NCBI GenBank assembly: GCA_024347015.1
Contig: AP024889.1
Location: 992,001 to 1,056,000, forward strand
Source of the DNA: Vibrio pectenicida
GTDB taxonomy: Bacteria; Pseudomonadota; Gammaproteobacteria; Enterobacterales; Vibrionaceae
Length of the DNA stretch: 64,000 nt
Direction: 5' to 3'
Part shown: one piece after another, positions 26,043 through 35,536 of the stretch
How the letters are laid out: every line of letters starts with the position of its first letter
How positions within the stretch are numbered: position 1 is the stretch's first letter
Notes under the pieces: generated by a model
Told to the model about the DNA's origin: nothing
Seen by the model: only the letters and a program-made list of their open reading frames with translations
Databases searched by the model: none
Made by a program: the position numbers and the translations under genes

Positions 26043-28739
26043 ATGAGAACAAGCGCAATTGTTAACCTAAATAGAAGTGAGAGCACTAATTCTTCTAATG
26101 CATTGAAGTCAAAATATGAATGCTCAGAAGTAGGAAGGAATATTAAAGAAGTAACCCAATTAAGGGGGCTTTCTCTCTCTAGCAACAATCTCCATAAAGC
26201 AGCGTGTTCTGATTTACAAGAGAGCAAACCGAGTAAGAGAATTCGCCTAGCACGCTCAAATAGCGCGCCTGCTTCTATAACCCCGCCACCGCCCAAGGTG
26301 AAATTGAGCAGCTCAGATAAAGATAGTGGCGGAACGCCAGAACGTCGAGTCATCGCTGATGATGTCAAAATGATTCATTCAAAGCTCGTAGAAGAATTAG
26401 ACGAAAATAACAAACAATATCATAAAGCAATAGATATTATGGATACACAGCTAGAACCTACTTTAAAAAAATATCAGGGCAGAAATGGTCATTTATCTTA
26501 TCAAGATACTAAACAAGTCCATGTGGCGTTTAAAAAACTGGCTAAGCAATTGCCTAAAGGCGATCTAAAAGAGTTATGTACTATTCTCACTCAGCATACT
26601 AAATGTGACTGGATGCAAATGAAGCATGAGAAGTTGCAAGCTAAACAGTTAAAAGAATATCTAGCTCTAGGTAAACCTGGTGCGGGAAAAGCGACGACAT
26701 ATAGTGTTGGTGTAAATACTGGGGCAAGTTTGCTAGCTGTACCGGGTACTGAAGCTAAAGTAGGACCTTTTGTTGACCTATCATGGGGTCTATCAACTGA
26801 AACACGATTTAACGCAGATGATGAAGGGCTAGTATTTGAGGAGATTAGCCATGGAGTTAGTGCGGGTTTGAAAGGTGGAGTACAGGCGAGCCTATCGAAA
26901 GAAGTTGGGCTGAATGCGCAAGCGAATGCTTCAGGACAGGGAAATCTGACCTATTTTAAGGAGTGGAACAACTCAAAAGATTATATTGCGCAAAATGGGC
27001 CAGATGCGAAAAAGACCAAAGCACTGAAAAAACAAAAGCAATTAGCCGCTAATAGCCAACATAGGCTTAATGATTTATTGAAATCTGCCTTGAAAATTAA
27101 TGCTAATGTCAATGCGCCCGCTCCAGAGAGAACGAAACCACTTACAGGTTTTTATACTACTAAGGCGGGTGATGTCGGGGTGTCAGTAAATGCGGGTACC
27201 TCTTTCAATGTTGGTGCTCTCGATGTCAATTTTGGTGGCGGTTTTGCCGCTAGTCGTTCGAAAAGTACCACAGATATTTATGAATTCGTACCAAATCAGT
27301 TGGCTGATGTTGTGCTGAAAAACAAAGCTAAGCTAGACGAATTACCGAGTAACTTCACTCACCATGCAAAAAAAATATTAGCGACCAGTAACGACCCCAA
27401 AGCAGCGATTGGGGGACTGAACTTGTTAAAAAGAGACGTGAATGACTATTACGAAGTGGTTCAAAAATATGATTACTTTAAATCATCCGGTAGTGCTAAA
27501 AAATCTGAATTAAAGATATTACGAGACCAAAAACATGCAATTGAAAACCGCTGGGGAGCGATTGGACGGCATCAGTTTTTACAGTTTGCTTCTGCCTCTC
27601 ATGCACTTTTTGCTAGTACAATAATGCCAAACAAACATCTAGTCTCAGGAATAAACTCAAGCAGAGAACAAGAATTATCAAATTTAATTGGTCAAACAGG
27701 TGTCCTAGTACAGAATCCTTCCATTGATTATTCCAAATCAAGGCTGGACAAAATTGCTACTTTTGAACAAGAAATATATTTGCAGGTAGCAGATACAAAA
27801 TCTAGCTTCTCAATCACTGCGGGTCCGTTCAAAGGTCAGCTGGATATAGTCGAGCGTCAGCGTATTCACCCTAGTAGAATTCGTGAAGGTCGTTATATTG
27901 ATGTTGTTTTAACCGGCGCTGTAGCTAGCTCACTTCAAGGTTTGGTTAACGGAGCCACAATTAAAGAAGCGATAGCTCAGCAGGGGATTGAGTTACCTGG
28001 CGACCTTGATATAGCGCCTGATATTGGAGGTGGTGTTTCATTTTCACACACAACTCGTTTCTTTAAGCCGGATTATAGCAAGGCTGAAGATTACCAAGGT
28101 AAAAAAGATTGGCGCAAGCAGTTTACTCGCACCTCTAAAACTCTATCGGTGAATGTAAATGTTGGTGGTTCTGGTACGGTTGCAGCGGGTGTGCATGTCG
28201 GTGCGAATATCGGTGTTAACAAGAATAAAACGACGGTAATAGGTGAGAAAATCGCTAGTGACGATCTTACTTTTACCATGGTGCGATTTAATCGTTTATA
28301 CCGTGATGCGAAATTAAATACCGATAATGCAGAATGGAACCAATTCTTCACAGACAATAAGGCTCAGTATAAAAAGATGTTCTCACTCCTTGGTTCTGAA
28401 GAGCACCTAATGAAAGAAGAAGTGAAGTTTTTCTTCAATGAATTGATTGAACGTGCTCCGGAAGCGCAAAAACAGGATCTTATTCAACGAGAGCAAAAGT
28501 TTTTTGACACTATGGCAGAATATCGAGCTGACGAAGATAATGAGCACAAGTTCGACAACGCTCGCCATTGCTTAGAAGATTACTTAGAGAAACAAACAGC
28601 TCCTTGGTGGGAAGCACATACTAATCGCTGGAAGGACTTAGAATTTAAATCCAGTGCCGATTCTGGGCTTGACTTGAAGTCGAAACTCATTAAAGGACTT
28701 GGTATACATCTTAGGGCCAATAAGCTTCAACGCCAATAA
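26043..28739 (+). CDS. Large unrecognised protein with effector-like features
   Basis: I do not recognise this 898-residue protein with certainty. No signal peptide or membrane helix is seen. The N-terminal 90 residues are polar, Ser/Lys/Pro rich, with RSNSAP (71-76) and a PPPP run (81-84), typical of a disordered secretion region. Residues about 100-210 are helical and charged. Two Gly/Ser/Val-rich, beta-patterned blocks follow (about 220-310 with GVNTGASLLAVPG and GVSAGLKGGVQASLS, and about 580-750 with VNVNVGGSGTVAAGVHVGANI), separated and followed by helical regions. It stands alone between AT-rich flanks. The layout recalls bacterial type III effectors such as the AWR family, but that resemblance is weak and from memory. 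Confidence 0.6.
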   Translation: MRTSAIVNLNRSESTNSSNALKSKYECSEVGRNIKEVTQLRGLSLSSNNLHKAACSDLQESKPSKRIRLARSNSAPASITPPPPKVKLSSSDKDSGGTPERRVIADDVKMIHSKLVEELDENNKQYHKAIDIMDTQLEPTLKKYQGRNGHLSYQDTKQVHVAFKKLAKQLPKGDLKELCTILTQHTKCDWMQMKHEKLQAKQLKEYLALGKPGAGKATTYSVGVNTGASLLAVPGTEAKVGPFVDLSWGLSTETRFNADDEGLVFEEISHGVSAGLKGGVQASLSKEVGLNAQANASGQGNLTYFKEWNNSKDYIAQNGPDAKKTKALKKQKQLAANSQHRLNDLLKSALKINANVNAPAPERTKPLTGFYTTKAGDVGVSVNAGTSFNVGALDVNFGGGFAASRSKSTTDIYEFVPNQLADVVLKNKAKLDELPSNFTHHAKKILATSNDPKAAIGGLNLLKRDVNDYYEVVQKYDYFKSSGSAKKSELKILRDQKHAIENRWGAIGRHQFLQFASASHALFASTIMPNKHLVSGINSSREQELSNLIGQTGVLVQNPSIDYSKSRLDKIATFEQEIYLQVADTKSSFSITAGPFKGQLDIVERQRIHPSRIREGRYIDVVLTGAVASSLQGLVNGATIKEAIAQQGIELPGDLDIAPDIGGGVSFSHTTRFFKPDYSKAEDYQGKKDWRKQFTRTSKTLSVNVNVGGSGTVAAGVHVGANIGVNKNKTTVIGEKIASDDLTFTMVRFNRLYRDAKLNTDNAEWNQFFTDNKAQYKKMFSLLGSEEHLMKEEVKFFFNELIERAPEAQKQDLIQREQKFFDTMAEYRADEDNEHKFDNARHCLEDYLEKQTAPWWEAHTNRWKDLEFKSSADSGLDLKSKLIKGLGIHLRANKLQRQ

Positions 28740-28941
28740 AATTTCATTGTAGCCTTTTAATCAGTGGATTAAGCGTGCTGATGCTTATTTGATGGAGATA
28801 GGCATAGCGTTCACTGAATGGACACTTTTGTGTGATAGGCCAGAGCTATTAGAAAAATTGTTGATTTCAATTTAGTAAAATCAAGAAATTAGACAACAAT
28901 TACATTATATAAGATGAGATTTGCACGCTAAGGAGACGCAA

Positions 28942-29358
28942 ATGGAATCATTGAAAGTGAAGGATTACATGACGTTGCAGGCGGTAACGTTTAAACCTGA
29001 AATGTCATTGAGTGCTGCATTGGAAAAAATGTTGAAATCTAGTTACCTCGGTGGCCCAGTGATTAATGAGAGAGAAGAAGTTATTGGCTTTCTCTCTGGA
29101 CATGATTTGCTTGATAAGCTGGTTAAGGTAAGTTATTACTGCCAAGACACTCATATAGTTTCTGATTGTATGCACTCAAAGGTTCTTGCTGTTGGACCAG
29201 ATACGTCGATTATTGAGTTAGCTGACATGATGAAGTCAGGTAAGCCTAAAGTTTACCCTGTCATAGATAATGGTAGGTTGGTTGGAATTATTACTCGACG
29301 TGATGTATTGCGTGCGGTCGCTAAGAATCTAGACGATTGCTTCAAACATCCGGTATAG
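28942..29358 (+). CDS. CBS-domain pair protein
   Basis: A 138-residue protein made of two CBS motifs (about 8-60 and 72-130), with VKDYMTLQAVTFKPEMSLSAAL, the LVGIITRRDVLRAV end of the second motif and GFLSGHDLL in the first. CBS pairs bind adenosine nucleotides and act as energy sensors; here the partner is unknown. ATG 28942 is chosen since AAGGAG lies 7 bases upstream; a TTG at 28921 is unlikely. A strong terminator follows. Confidence 0.9.
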   Translation: MESLKVKDYMTLQAVTFKPEMSLSAALEKMLKSSYLGGPVINEREEVIGFLSGHDLLDKLVKVSYYCQDTHIVSDCMHSKVLAVGPDTSIIELADMMKSGKPKVYPVIDNGRLVGIITRRDVLRAVAKNLDDCFKHPV

Positions 29359-29382
29359 TAAAGATGAATCTGGTGGCATAAA

Positions 29383-29408
29383 GAGGCGCTGTTCAGCGCC
29401 TCTTTTTT
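29383..29408 (+). terminator. Terminator after the CBS-domain gene
   Basis: GAGGCGCT (29383-29390) and AGCGCCTC (29395-29402) form an 8-bp GC-rich stem with a 4-base loop, followed by six T (29403-29408). Textbook intrinsic terminator. Confidence 0.95.
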
Positions 29409-29435
29409 ATTTCTAAAAATTGACTGAGGCTGGGC

Positions 29436-30902
29436 ATGGAGAATCAGAACGCAAAATTTGTAGAAGGTTCGACTATGCGGCATATATTAGTGATGTCGGG
29501 GGCTGGTTCTGTCGGTTTGATGGCTCTGTTTTTGGTTGACTTACTGGATATGCTTTTTATCAGTATGTTGGGTCAGGTTGAGTTAGCGGCAGCGGTTGGT
29601 TTTGCTGGGACATTGGTTTTCTTTTCTACTTCAATCTCGATAGGTACTTCGATAGCTATGGGAGCTTTAGTATCTAAAGCAATCGGGGCAAAACAACGCG
29701 ACCATGCTAGAAGACTCAGCACTAGTATTATTCTCACCGCATTTTTAATCAGTAGTGTTATTAGCGCTTTAATGTTTATATTTATTCCAGAGCTTCTCGC
29801 TGCAATTGGAGCGAAAGGTTATGTTGCGGAACGTGCGCAAGCGTATTTGCAAATATTGCTCCCAAGTGGACCTATGATTGCTATTGCTATGTCAGCGGGC
29901 GCTGGCTTAAGAGCAGCTGGAGATGCTAAACGTTCTATGTGGGCGACTTTGGCAGGAGGCATAATCAATGCGATATTAGACCCCATTTTTATCTTTGCTC
30001 TGGGCTGGAATGTTGAAGGTGCCGCTGTGGCAACTGTGTTTGCACGGTTTACGGTATTATTCTTCTCTCTATATCCGCTAATTCGCACTCATAACTTGCT
30101 TGCTTTTCCTTCGTTGTTAGCTTGGCGTAATAGTCTTAAGGCGATATTAACCATCTCTGTCCCTGCAATTATCACTAATATTGCAACTCCAATAGGTAAT
30201 GCGATTGTCACAACGTCTATTGCAAAGTATGGAGAGGACTTTGTCGCAGGTTATGCTGTTATAGGACGTCTTATCCCAGTGTGTTTTGCGGTACTTTTTG
30301 CTTTGTCGGGTGCAGTGGGGCCAATTATTGGCCAAAATTTTGGTGCTGAGAGGCTTGATCGAGTTCGTGAAACCTTGACGAATTCTTTGGTTGTCACCAC
30401 TGTTTATACAGTAGTGGTTTGTATTTCACTGTACTTCGTTCAATCGCTAGTGATCACAGGGTTTAATTTACAAGGTGATGCAGCCATCATTGTTTCTGCT
30501 TTTTGTACTTATGTCGCCTTTAGCTTCATTTTTAATGGTGCTCAGTTTGTGGCGAATACGTCATTCAATAACCTAGGTAAGCCTTTTTATTCTACAGCAC
30601 TAAATTTAGGTAAGGCGACACTCGGGACCTTGCCTTTCGTGTACTTTGGCTCACATTGGTTTGGCGCGCTTGGTGTCTTATATGGGCAAGCTGTGGGATC
30701 GATTGTATTTGGGGTGTTAGCAATTATTGTACTGCGTAAGCACATTAACGACTTAATTAAAGGTGAATCTGTCGCGTTAGAAGGCAAAGACCCTTCTATT
30801 AAAAGTATTAACTCTCAACCTTTTTGTTCCCACGATGCGGTTTTAATCGATGAGGTTGCTAGCCAAAAAGAAAATTTGTTAGTAAATGAAAAAAATAGTT
30901 GA
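29436..30902 (+). CDS. MATE-family multidrug/toxic compound efflux transporter
   Basis: A 488-residue inner-membrane antiporter with two repeated MatE halves and about 12 helices. Recognisable are the first-half start HILVMSGAGSVGLMALFLVD, ISIGTSIAMGALVSKAIGA, the PSGPMIAIAMSAGAGLRAAGD region, and the second-half SVPAIITNIATPIGNAIV and GAVGPIIGQNFGAE stretches. It probably uses Na+ or H+ to expel cationic compounds; the substrate is not predictable. The stop codon (30900-30902) overlaps the -35 box of the next promoter. A long hydrophilic tail of about 45 residues ends the protein. Confidence 0.92.
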   Translation: MENQNAKFVEGSTMRHILVMSGAGSVGLMALFLVDLLDMLFISMLGQVELAAAVGFAGTLVFFSTSISIGTSIAMGALVSKAIGAKQRDHARRLSTSIILTAFLISSVISALMFIFIPELLAAIGAKGYVAERAQAYLQILLPSGPMIAIAMSAGAGLRAAGDAKRSMWATLAGGIINAILDPIFIFALGWNVEGAAVATVFARFTVLFFSLYPLIRTHNLLAFPSLLAWRNSLKAILTISVPAIITNIATPIGNAIVTTSIAKYGEDFVAGYAVIGRLIPVCFAVLFALSGAVGPIIGQNFGAERLDRVRETLTNSLVVTTVYTVVVCISLYFVQSLVITGFNLQGDAAIIVSAFCTYVAFSFIFNGAQFVANTSFNNLGKPFYSTALNLGKATLGTLPFVYFGSHWFGALGVLYGQAVGSIVFGVLAIIVLRKHINDLIKGESVALEGKDPSIKSINSQPFCSHDAVLIDEVASQKENLLVNEKNS

Positions 30903-30930
30903 CCTTGGAGTCCACTCCAAGGTTTATGCT
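30899..30930 (+). promoter_or_regulatory. ZntR (MerR-family) operator-promoter of zntA
   Basis: Inverted arms ACCTTGGAGT (30902-30911) and ACTCCAAGGT (30914-30923) around a CC centre match the layout of the E. coli zntA operator from memory. They sit in an extended 20-base spacer between -35 TTGACC (30899-30904) and -10 TATGCT (30925-30930), the hallmark of MerR-type activation. It indicates zinc or cadmium induction; no ZntR gene is seen in the window. Confidence 0.92.
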
Positions 30931-30959
30931 TTGAGTGTACATTCAATGGAGATAAAGTT

Positions 30960-33260
30960 ATGTGCACAAAACATAAAGCCTGTCGTTCAGATAAAGTCGC
31001 GTTTAAGCCTGCACATGCAGCTTCTTGCTCAAGCCCTAAAATGGCTACAATACAAATGGCAGGGAGTAATGGTATGGAGTCGGATTGCTGCAATTTAGAT
31101 AGTTGTTCAGCTGGAATTGATCCTGCTGATGAGGAAAGTGACCCCAGAAGCTCCACAAAACAAGGCATTACCCATAGCTGGAAAATTACTGGTATGGACT
31201 GTCCGTCATGTGCAAAAAAAATTGAAAATGCAGTCAATAAGGTCACTGGCGTTATAGAGGCTAAAGTTCTATTTGCCACTGAGAAACTAGTGGTAAAAAC
31301 AGATAGCCCTAGTGTTGCTCAGTATGTTGAGCAAGCTATTATTAAATCAGGTTTTAATTTTAGTACTGTACTCTCTTCTTCAAAACAGCAATCAAAGTCT
31401 GGTTGGAAAACGATTGTTAAGCAAAATGCCGCTATCATAGCTATCGCATTTTCTATGGTTGTAGCCGCCTCTATTAAACCTTTTTCTCCTACGATTAGTG
31501 AGTGGCTGTTTGTCTTGACCTGTTTAGTGGGTCTCTATCCCATCAGTAAAAAAGCATTACAATTGGCTAGATCAGGGACACCTTTTGCAATAGAAACCTT
31601 GATGAGCGTCGCGGCAATCGGGGCACTTTATCTTGGTGAGACAGCAGAAGCTGCCATGGTGTTATTACTCTTTATGATTGGAGAGCGGTTAGAAGCTTTT
31701 GCTGCCTCACGAGCTCGGAGTGGAGTGAAGTCACTGATGGAATTAGTGCCTGAAACGGCAACTAAAATTGTCAATGATCAACGTATCGAAGTGTCTGCAA
31801 GTGAATTACAGCCAGGCGATATTATTGAGGTTTCACCTGGGTCTAGGCTTCCAGCTGATGGTCAGTTAATCGGACAAGCTGCCAGTTTTGATGAAAGTTC
31901 GCTTACAGGTGAGTCCATACCTGTTGAACGTTTTGGTAATGATTCTGTTATGGCAGGTGCTGTGGCAGTGGATAAAGTAGTACGGTTTGTTATTACTTCC
32001 AAGCAAGGTGAAAATGCAATTGACCGAATTTTACACCTTATTGAAGAAGCAGAATCGCGTAAAGCACCTCTAGAACGTTTCCTTGATAAATTTAGCCGTT
32101 GGTACACGCCACTGATGATGATGGTATCCTTGTTTGTCATTCTTGTTCCACCACTATTTTTTGCTCAACCATGGGAAACTTGGGTCTATCGCGGGCTTGC
32201 TTTATTGCTTATTGCTTGCCCATGTGCATTGGTGATCTCCACCCCAGCTGCGATTACTTCTGGTTTGGCTGCTGCTGCCAAGCGAGGGGCTCTTATTAAA
32301 GGAGGAGCGGCACTTGAGCAATTGGGTCAGATTGAGACAGTTGCTTTTGATAAAACAGGGACGTTAACCCAAGGTAAGCCGGAAGTAACAGATATTATTG
32401 CAGTCGGTGAGGTTGATGGCACTGAATTGCTCAAAAGCATTGCGGCAATTGAAGTGGGATCAAGTCATCCACTTGCTATCTCATTAGTTAAGAAAGCGCA
32501 ATCATCTGGCATCGATGTACCTGAGGCAACCGACAAGCAAGCCTTGATTGGTCTTGGTGTACGTGGTCTAGTTAATGGTGTTGTATATCAGGCTATTGCA
32601 CCAAGCAAGCTGAATTTTGTGTTGCCTTCTGATGTGGTAGAAGATATTCGAAAAATGGAAGACCAAGGTAAAACTGTTGTTGTTGCTATTCGGGGAGAAA
32701 CTACAGTTATTGGTCTGGTTGCTTGGCAAGACACATTACGTGACGATTCTGCAATAGCGATTAAAGCGCTTAAGAATCTTGGCATCAACTCAATTATGCT
32801 AACTGGTGATAATGCACGCAGTGCCAAAGCGATAAGTTCAATGATAGACATTGATTTTAAAGCAGGCTTATTACCTCAGGATAAAGTTACTTACGTAGAA
32901 AGCTTATCATTGACTTCAAATGTCGCCATGGTTGGGGACGGCATAAACGATGCCCCTGCGATGAAAGCATCAAGTATTGGTATTGCTATGGGAGGAGGAA
33001 CAGATGTTGCTCTTGAGACTGCTGATGCAGCAATCACCCATAACCGCTTGATTGAACTGGCAGGAATGATCGAGCTGTCTCGAGCCACACTTAACAATAT
33101 TCGCCAGAATATAGCTCTTGCTTTGGGACTTAAAAGTATCTTTTTGGTGACTAGTTTGCTTGGTATTACTGGGCTTTGGGTTGCGGTACTTGCCGATAGT
33201 GGTGCGACAGCAATTGTTACCTTAAATGCACTGCGCTTACTTAAGTTTAAGCCTAAATAA
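30960..33260 (+). CDS. zntA: Zn/Cd/Pb-exporting P-type ATPase ZntA
   Basis: A P1B-type metal pump of 766 residues in the inner membrane. The N-terminus has extra Cys/His residues (MCTKHKAC, CCNLDSC) and one heavy-metal-associated domain with GMDCPSC (about 77-83). It has the actuator motif SLTGES, the transmembrane metal site ACPCAL, the phosphorylation motif DKTGT, the SSHPLA loop and the hinge GDGINDAP. CPC plus this operator favours Zn2+/Cd2+/Pb2+ over Cu+. Expression is likely under ZntR from the adjacent promoter. Confidence 0.95.
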   Translation: MCTKHKACRSDKVAFKPAHAASCSSPKMATIQMAGSNGMESDCCNLDSCSAGIDPADEESDPRSSTKQGITHSWKITGMDCPSCAKKIENAVNKVTGVIEAKVLFATEKLVVKTDSPSVAQYVEQAIIKSGFNFSTVLSSSKQQSKSGWKTIVKQNAAIIAIAFSMVVAASIKPFSPTISEWLFVLTCLVGLYPISKKALQLARSGTPFAIETLMSVAAIGALYLGETAEAAMVLLLFMIGERLEAFAASRARSGVKSLMELVPETATKIVNDQRIEVSASELQPGDIIEVSPGSRLPADGQLIGQAASFDESSLTGESIPVERFGNDSVMAGAVAVDKVVRFVITSKQGENAIDRILHLIEEAESRKAPLERFLDKFSRWYTPLMMMVSLFVILVPPLFFAQPWETWVYRGLALLLIACPCALVISTPAAITSGLAAAAKRGALIKGGAALEQLGQIETVAFDKTGTLTQGKPEVTDIIAVGEVDGTELLKSIAAIEVGSSHPLAISLVKKAQSSGIDVPEATDKQALIGLGVRGLVNGVVYQAIAPSKLNFVLPSDVVEDIRKMEDQGKTVVVAIRGETTVIGLVAWQDTLRDDSAIAIKALKNLGINSIMLTGDNARSAKAISSMIDIDFKAGLLPQDKVTYVESLSLTSNVAMVGDGINDAPAMKASSIGIAMGGGTDVALETADAAITHNRLIELAGMIELSRATLNNIRQNIALALGLKSIFLVTSLLGITGLWVAVLADSGATAIVTLNALRLLKFKPK

Positions 33261-33280
33261 TAGACATTTGTTTACACATC

Positions 33281-33309
33281 AAGCCTGGGACACTTTCTCA
33301 GGCTTTTTT
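33281..33309 (+). terminator. Terminator after zntA
   Basis: AAGCCTGGGA (33281-33290) pairs with TCTCAGGCTT (33296-33305) with one mismatch, loop CACTT, followed by a T run. Confidence 0.88.
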
Positions 33310-33512
33310 ATGCAATCTAGTTATTCAATTAAACATAAAAGTGTGATACCAAACGATTTTATTTGTAATCAAGCTGATAGCGTGCGCGATATTTGTGATT
33401 GATGTTGTTATTTTTGTCCGGCGAGTTAGATACATTACGCCTGTAACCAACCAAATGAATAGAACGAAAAGGTAAAAAGAAATCAGCCTATTTCGTTAAA
33501 TAAGGAGTCCCT

Positions 33513-34271
33513 ATGTCTCAAGCTGTATTTCACCTAGGAGTCACTCAAGATGATCTTGTTGGCGCCAAGCTTGCCATTATTCCAGGTGATCCTGCTCGCG
33601 TTCAGAAAATTGCTGAAGAAATGGACAACCCAGTCTTTTTGGCAAGTCATCGTGAGTACACACTTTATCGCGCTGAGCTTGATGGTAAACCTGTCATTGT
33701 GTGTTCAACAGGTATCGGTGGCCCTTCAACGTCGATAGCGATTGAAGAACTTGCTCAGCTTGGCGTCGATACTTTTTTACGAGTTGGTACAACGGGTGCA
33801 ATCCAGCCACATGTGAATGTTGGCGATATGATTGTATCGACAGGCTCGGTTCGCTTGGATGGCGCAAGCCTACATTTTGCGCCAATGGAATTTCCAGCTG
33901 TGGCTGATTTTTCAGTGGCAACGGCGATGAAAGCAGCGGTGGAAGAGTCGGGAGCTCAAGTTCACATGGGCGTGACTGCATCAAGTGACACTTTCTATCC
34001 CGGCCAAGAACGTTACGATACTTTCTCGGGTCGAGTGGTGAGACGTTTTCAAGGTTCGATGAAAGAATGGCAAGATATGGGGGTGCTGAACTTTGAAATG
34101 GAATCAGCCACTCTGTTAACAATGTGCGCAAGTTCTGGTCTAAAAGCCGGGTGTGTGGCTGGGGTTATTATCAACCGTACTCAAAAAGAAACGCCTGATC
34201 ATTCTACTCTGAGAGAAACAGAAGCACGTTCAATTAAAGTAGTCGTTGCAGCGGCGCGTAAAATGCTTTAA
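33513..34271 (+). CDS. udp: Uridine phosphorylase
   Basis: Udp cleaves uridine with phosphate to uracil and ribose-1-phosphate in pyrimidine salvage. The 252-residue product, normal for Udp, starts [20 protein letters not shown]. It has the phosphate site [14 protein letters not shown], the [16 protein letters not shown] stretch, [23 protein letters not shown] with the substrate-binding Glu/Met, and [10 protein letters not shown] ribosome site AAGGAG is 6 bases upstream. The 220-base leader after zntA likely holds its promoter. Confidence 0.96.
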   Translation: MSQAVFHLGVTQDDLVGAKLAIIPGDPARVQKIAEEMDNPVFLASHREYTLYRAELDGKPVIVCSTGIGGPSTSIAIEELAQLGVDTFLRVGTTGAIQPHVNVGDMIVSTGSVRLDGASLHFAPMEFPAVADFSVATAMKAAVEESGAQVHMGVTASSDTFYPGQERYDTFSGRVVRRFQGSMKEWQDMGVLNFEMESATLLTMCASSGLKAGCVAGVIINRTQKETPDHSTLRETEARSIKVVVAAARKML

Positions 34272-34331
34272 TGCCAAAGTAACAGACTAAGAGCAATTAA
34301 TTCTCACAAGCCATGGCTTGAGAGGATTAGT

Positions 34332-35531
34332 TCAGCAAGGTAACTCTTCACGACGATCTTGTTCGGCGTAAAAAATGATAGTGCGCTTTTTGATCAATAG
34401 TGTCGTTGCAAATACCGCCATTGATGACAAAATGATAACTAGCACTGTCTCATTAGGCTGTATTTGTGAACAGATTAAACTAAGTAAGCTCCAGAAACCA
34501 ATGCAAATACAGCCTTGTATTGCTGCAGCGTATCCCGAGTAATAGTCAGCGAATATTCTTAATGAGCTGGTCATTGCATTGATAAAAAACAATCCACAGA
34601 AAATAGCCATAAGACAGAGGTAAATACTAATATCCAATTCTGATTGAGGAAGTATCAACTGTTTGACTAAAAATATAGCGGCCAAAATAGCATTGGCCCA
34701 TACTGAAAAAGATATGATTCGTACTTCTGTATAGAATTTTAATAAAACCAGATTACTAATTGCAGCGATAGCATAAAAAATTCCCATAGTTAATGCGAAT
34801 AATCCATATTCATATGTGGAATAGTTGAAATCATTTTGAAAAATATACGGAGAGAGTAGATGAGCGATGACCATCTCTCCCCAAAACAAAGCCATTAGAA
34901 GGGTGAGTACTGTGAATTTTTTATTCGCTAATATTCGTCTGAAAATAACTAATCGGCGTCTTTTATCTAGCCGCTTTTTATCAATATTTTGCTTGTTTAG
35001 TTTGAGAGTAAATAGTAATACAACTATTTGATAGATAAATAAAATGGTAAAAATATGTTGCCATGAATATTGTGAAGTAATAGTTGCTCCTATGTATGGG
35101 GCAATAATGGGTGTAATTGAGTAGAAAAACTCGAAACATAAAAAACCGTAGGTAAGTTGTTTACCCTTGTAATTATCCATTAAAACAGGGGTGGCTAAAA
35201 TAGAAGCACTTAAACCAACCCCTTGAAGTGTACGGCCAATTAAGAAGGCCGCAGAATGTTGCATGGAAAGTATAGTAGCGGTGCCTACTAAACTAATGCA
35301 CAAACCTGCAATAATGATATTTTTTCGACCTAGCTGTTCAGATAAAATACCAGCTAGTAGCAAAAATATTGCATTAGCCCCAAGGTACAAGATTAACGAT
35401 GAATTAGCGGCGAGATAGCTCATGTTCAAAGATTTTTGTATATCAGGAAGGGCGACTAAATAAATATCTACAAAAACTTGATAAGCAATGCCTATCAAAA
35501 CCGCAACAAGTAGGGGCATCATGCGTGTCAT
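34332..35531 (-). CDS. MFS transporter, drug-efflux (DHA1) type
   Basis: A 399-residue inner-membrane transporter with about 12 helices in two halves of six. The motif GILSEQLGRKNIII corresponds to the MFS loop 2-3 signature (G-x-L-x-D/E-x-x-GRK), and RTLQGVGLSASILATPVLM resembles the helix 4 and antiporter motif C region of Bcr/CflA-like pumps. It lies 5 bases downstream of an oxygenase gene, so the pair is an operon; export or uptake of that enzyme's product or substrate is plausible but unproven. Base composition is low in GC. Confidence 0.85.
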   Translation of the reverse strand: MTRMMPLLVAVLIGIAYQVFVDIYLVALPDIQKSLNMSYLAANSSLILYLGANAIFLLLAGILSEQLGRKNIIIAGLCISLVGTATILSMQHSAAFLIGRTLQGVGLSASILATPVLMDNYKGKQLTYGFLCFEFFYSITPIIAPYIGATITSQYSWQHIFTILFIYQIVVLLFTLKLNKQNIDKKRLDKRRRLVIFRRILANKKFTVLTLLMALFWGEMVIAHLLSPYIFQNDFNYSTYEYGLFALTMGIFYAIAAISNLVLLKFYTEVRIISFSVWANAILAAIFLVKQLILPQSELDISIYLCLMAIFCGLFFINAMTSSLRIFADYYSGYAAAIQGCICIGFWSLLSLICSQIQPNETVLVIILSSMAVFATTLLIKKRTIIFYAEQDRREELPC

Positions 35532-35536
35532 GGTAA

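Noticed and set aside
25991..26368. Minus-strand frame of 125 codons opposite the start of the 898-residue gene
   Set aside because: It is antisense to a gene with a good ribosome site and shows no protein-like motif.
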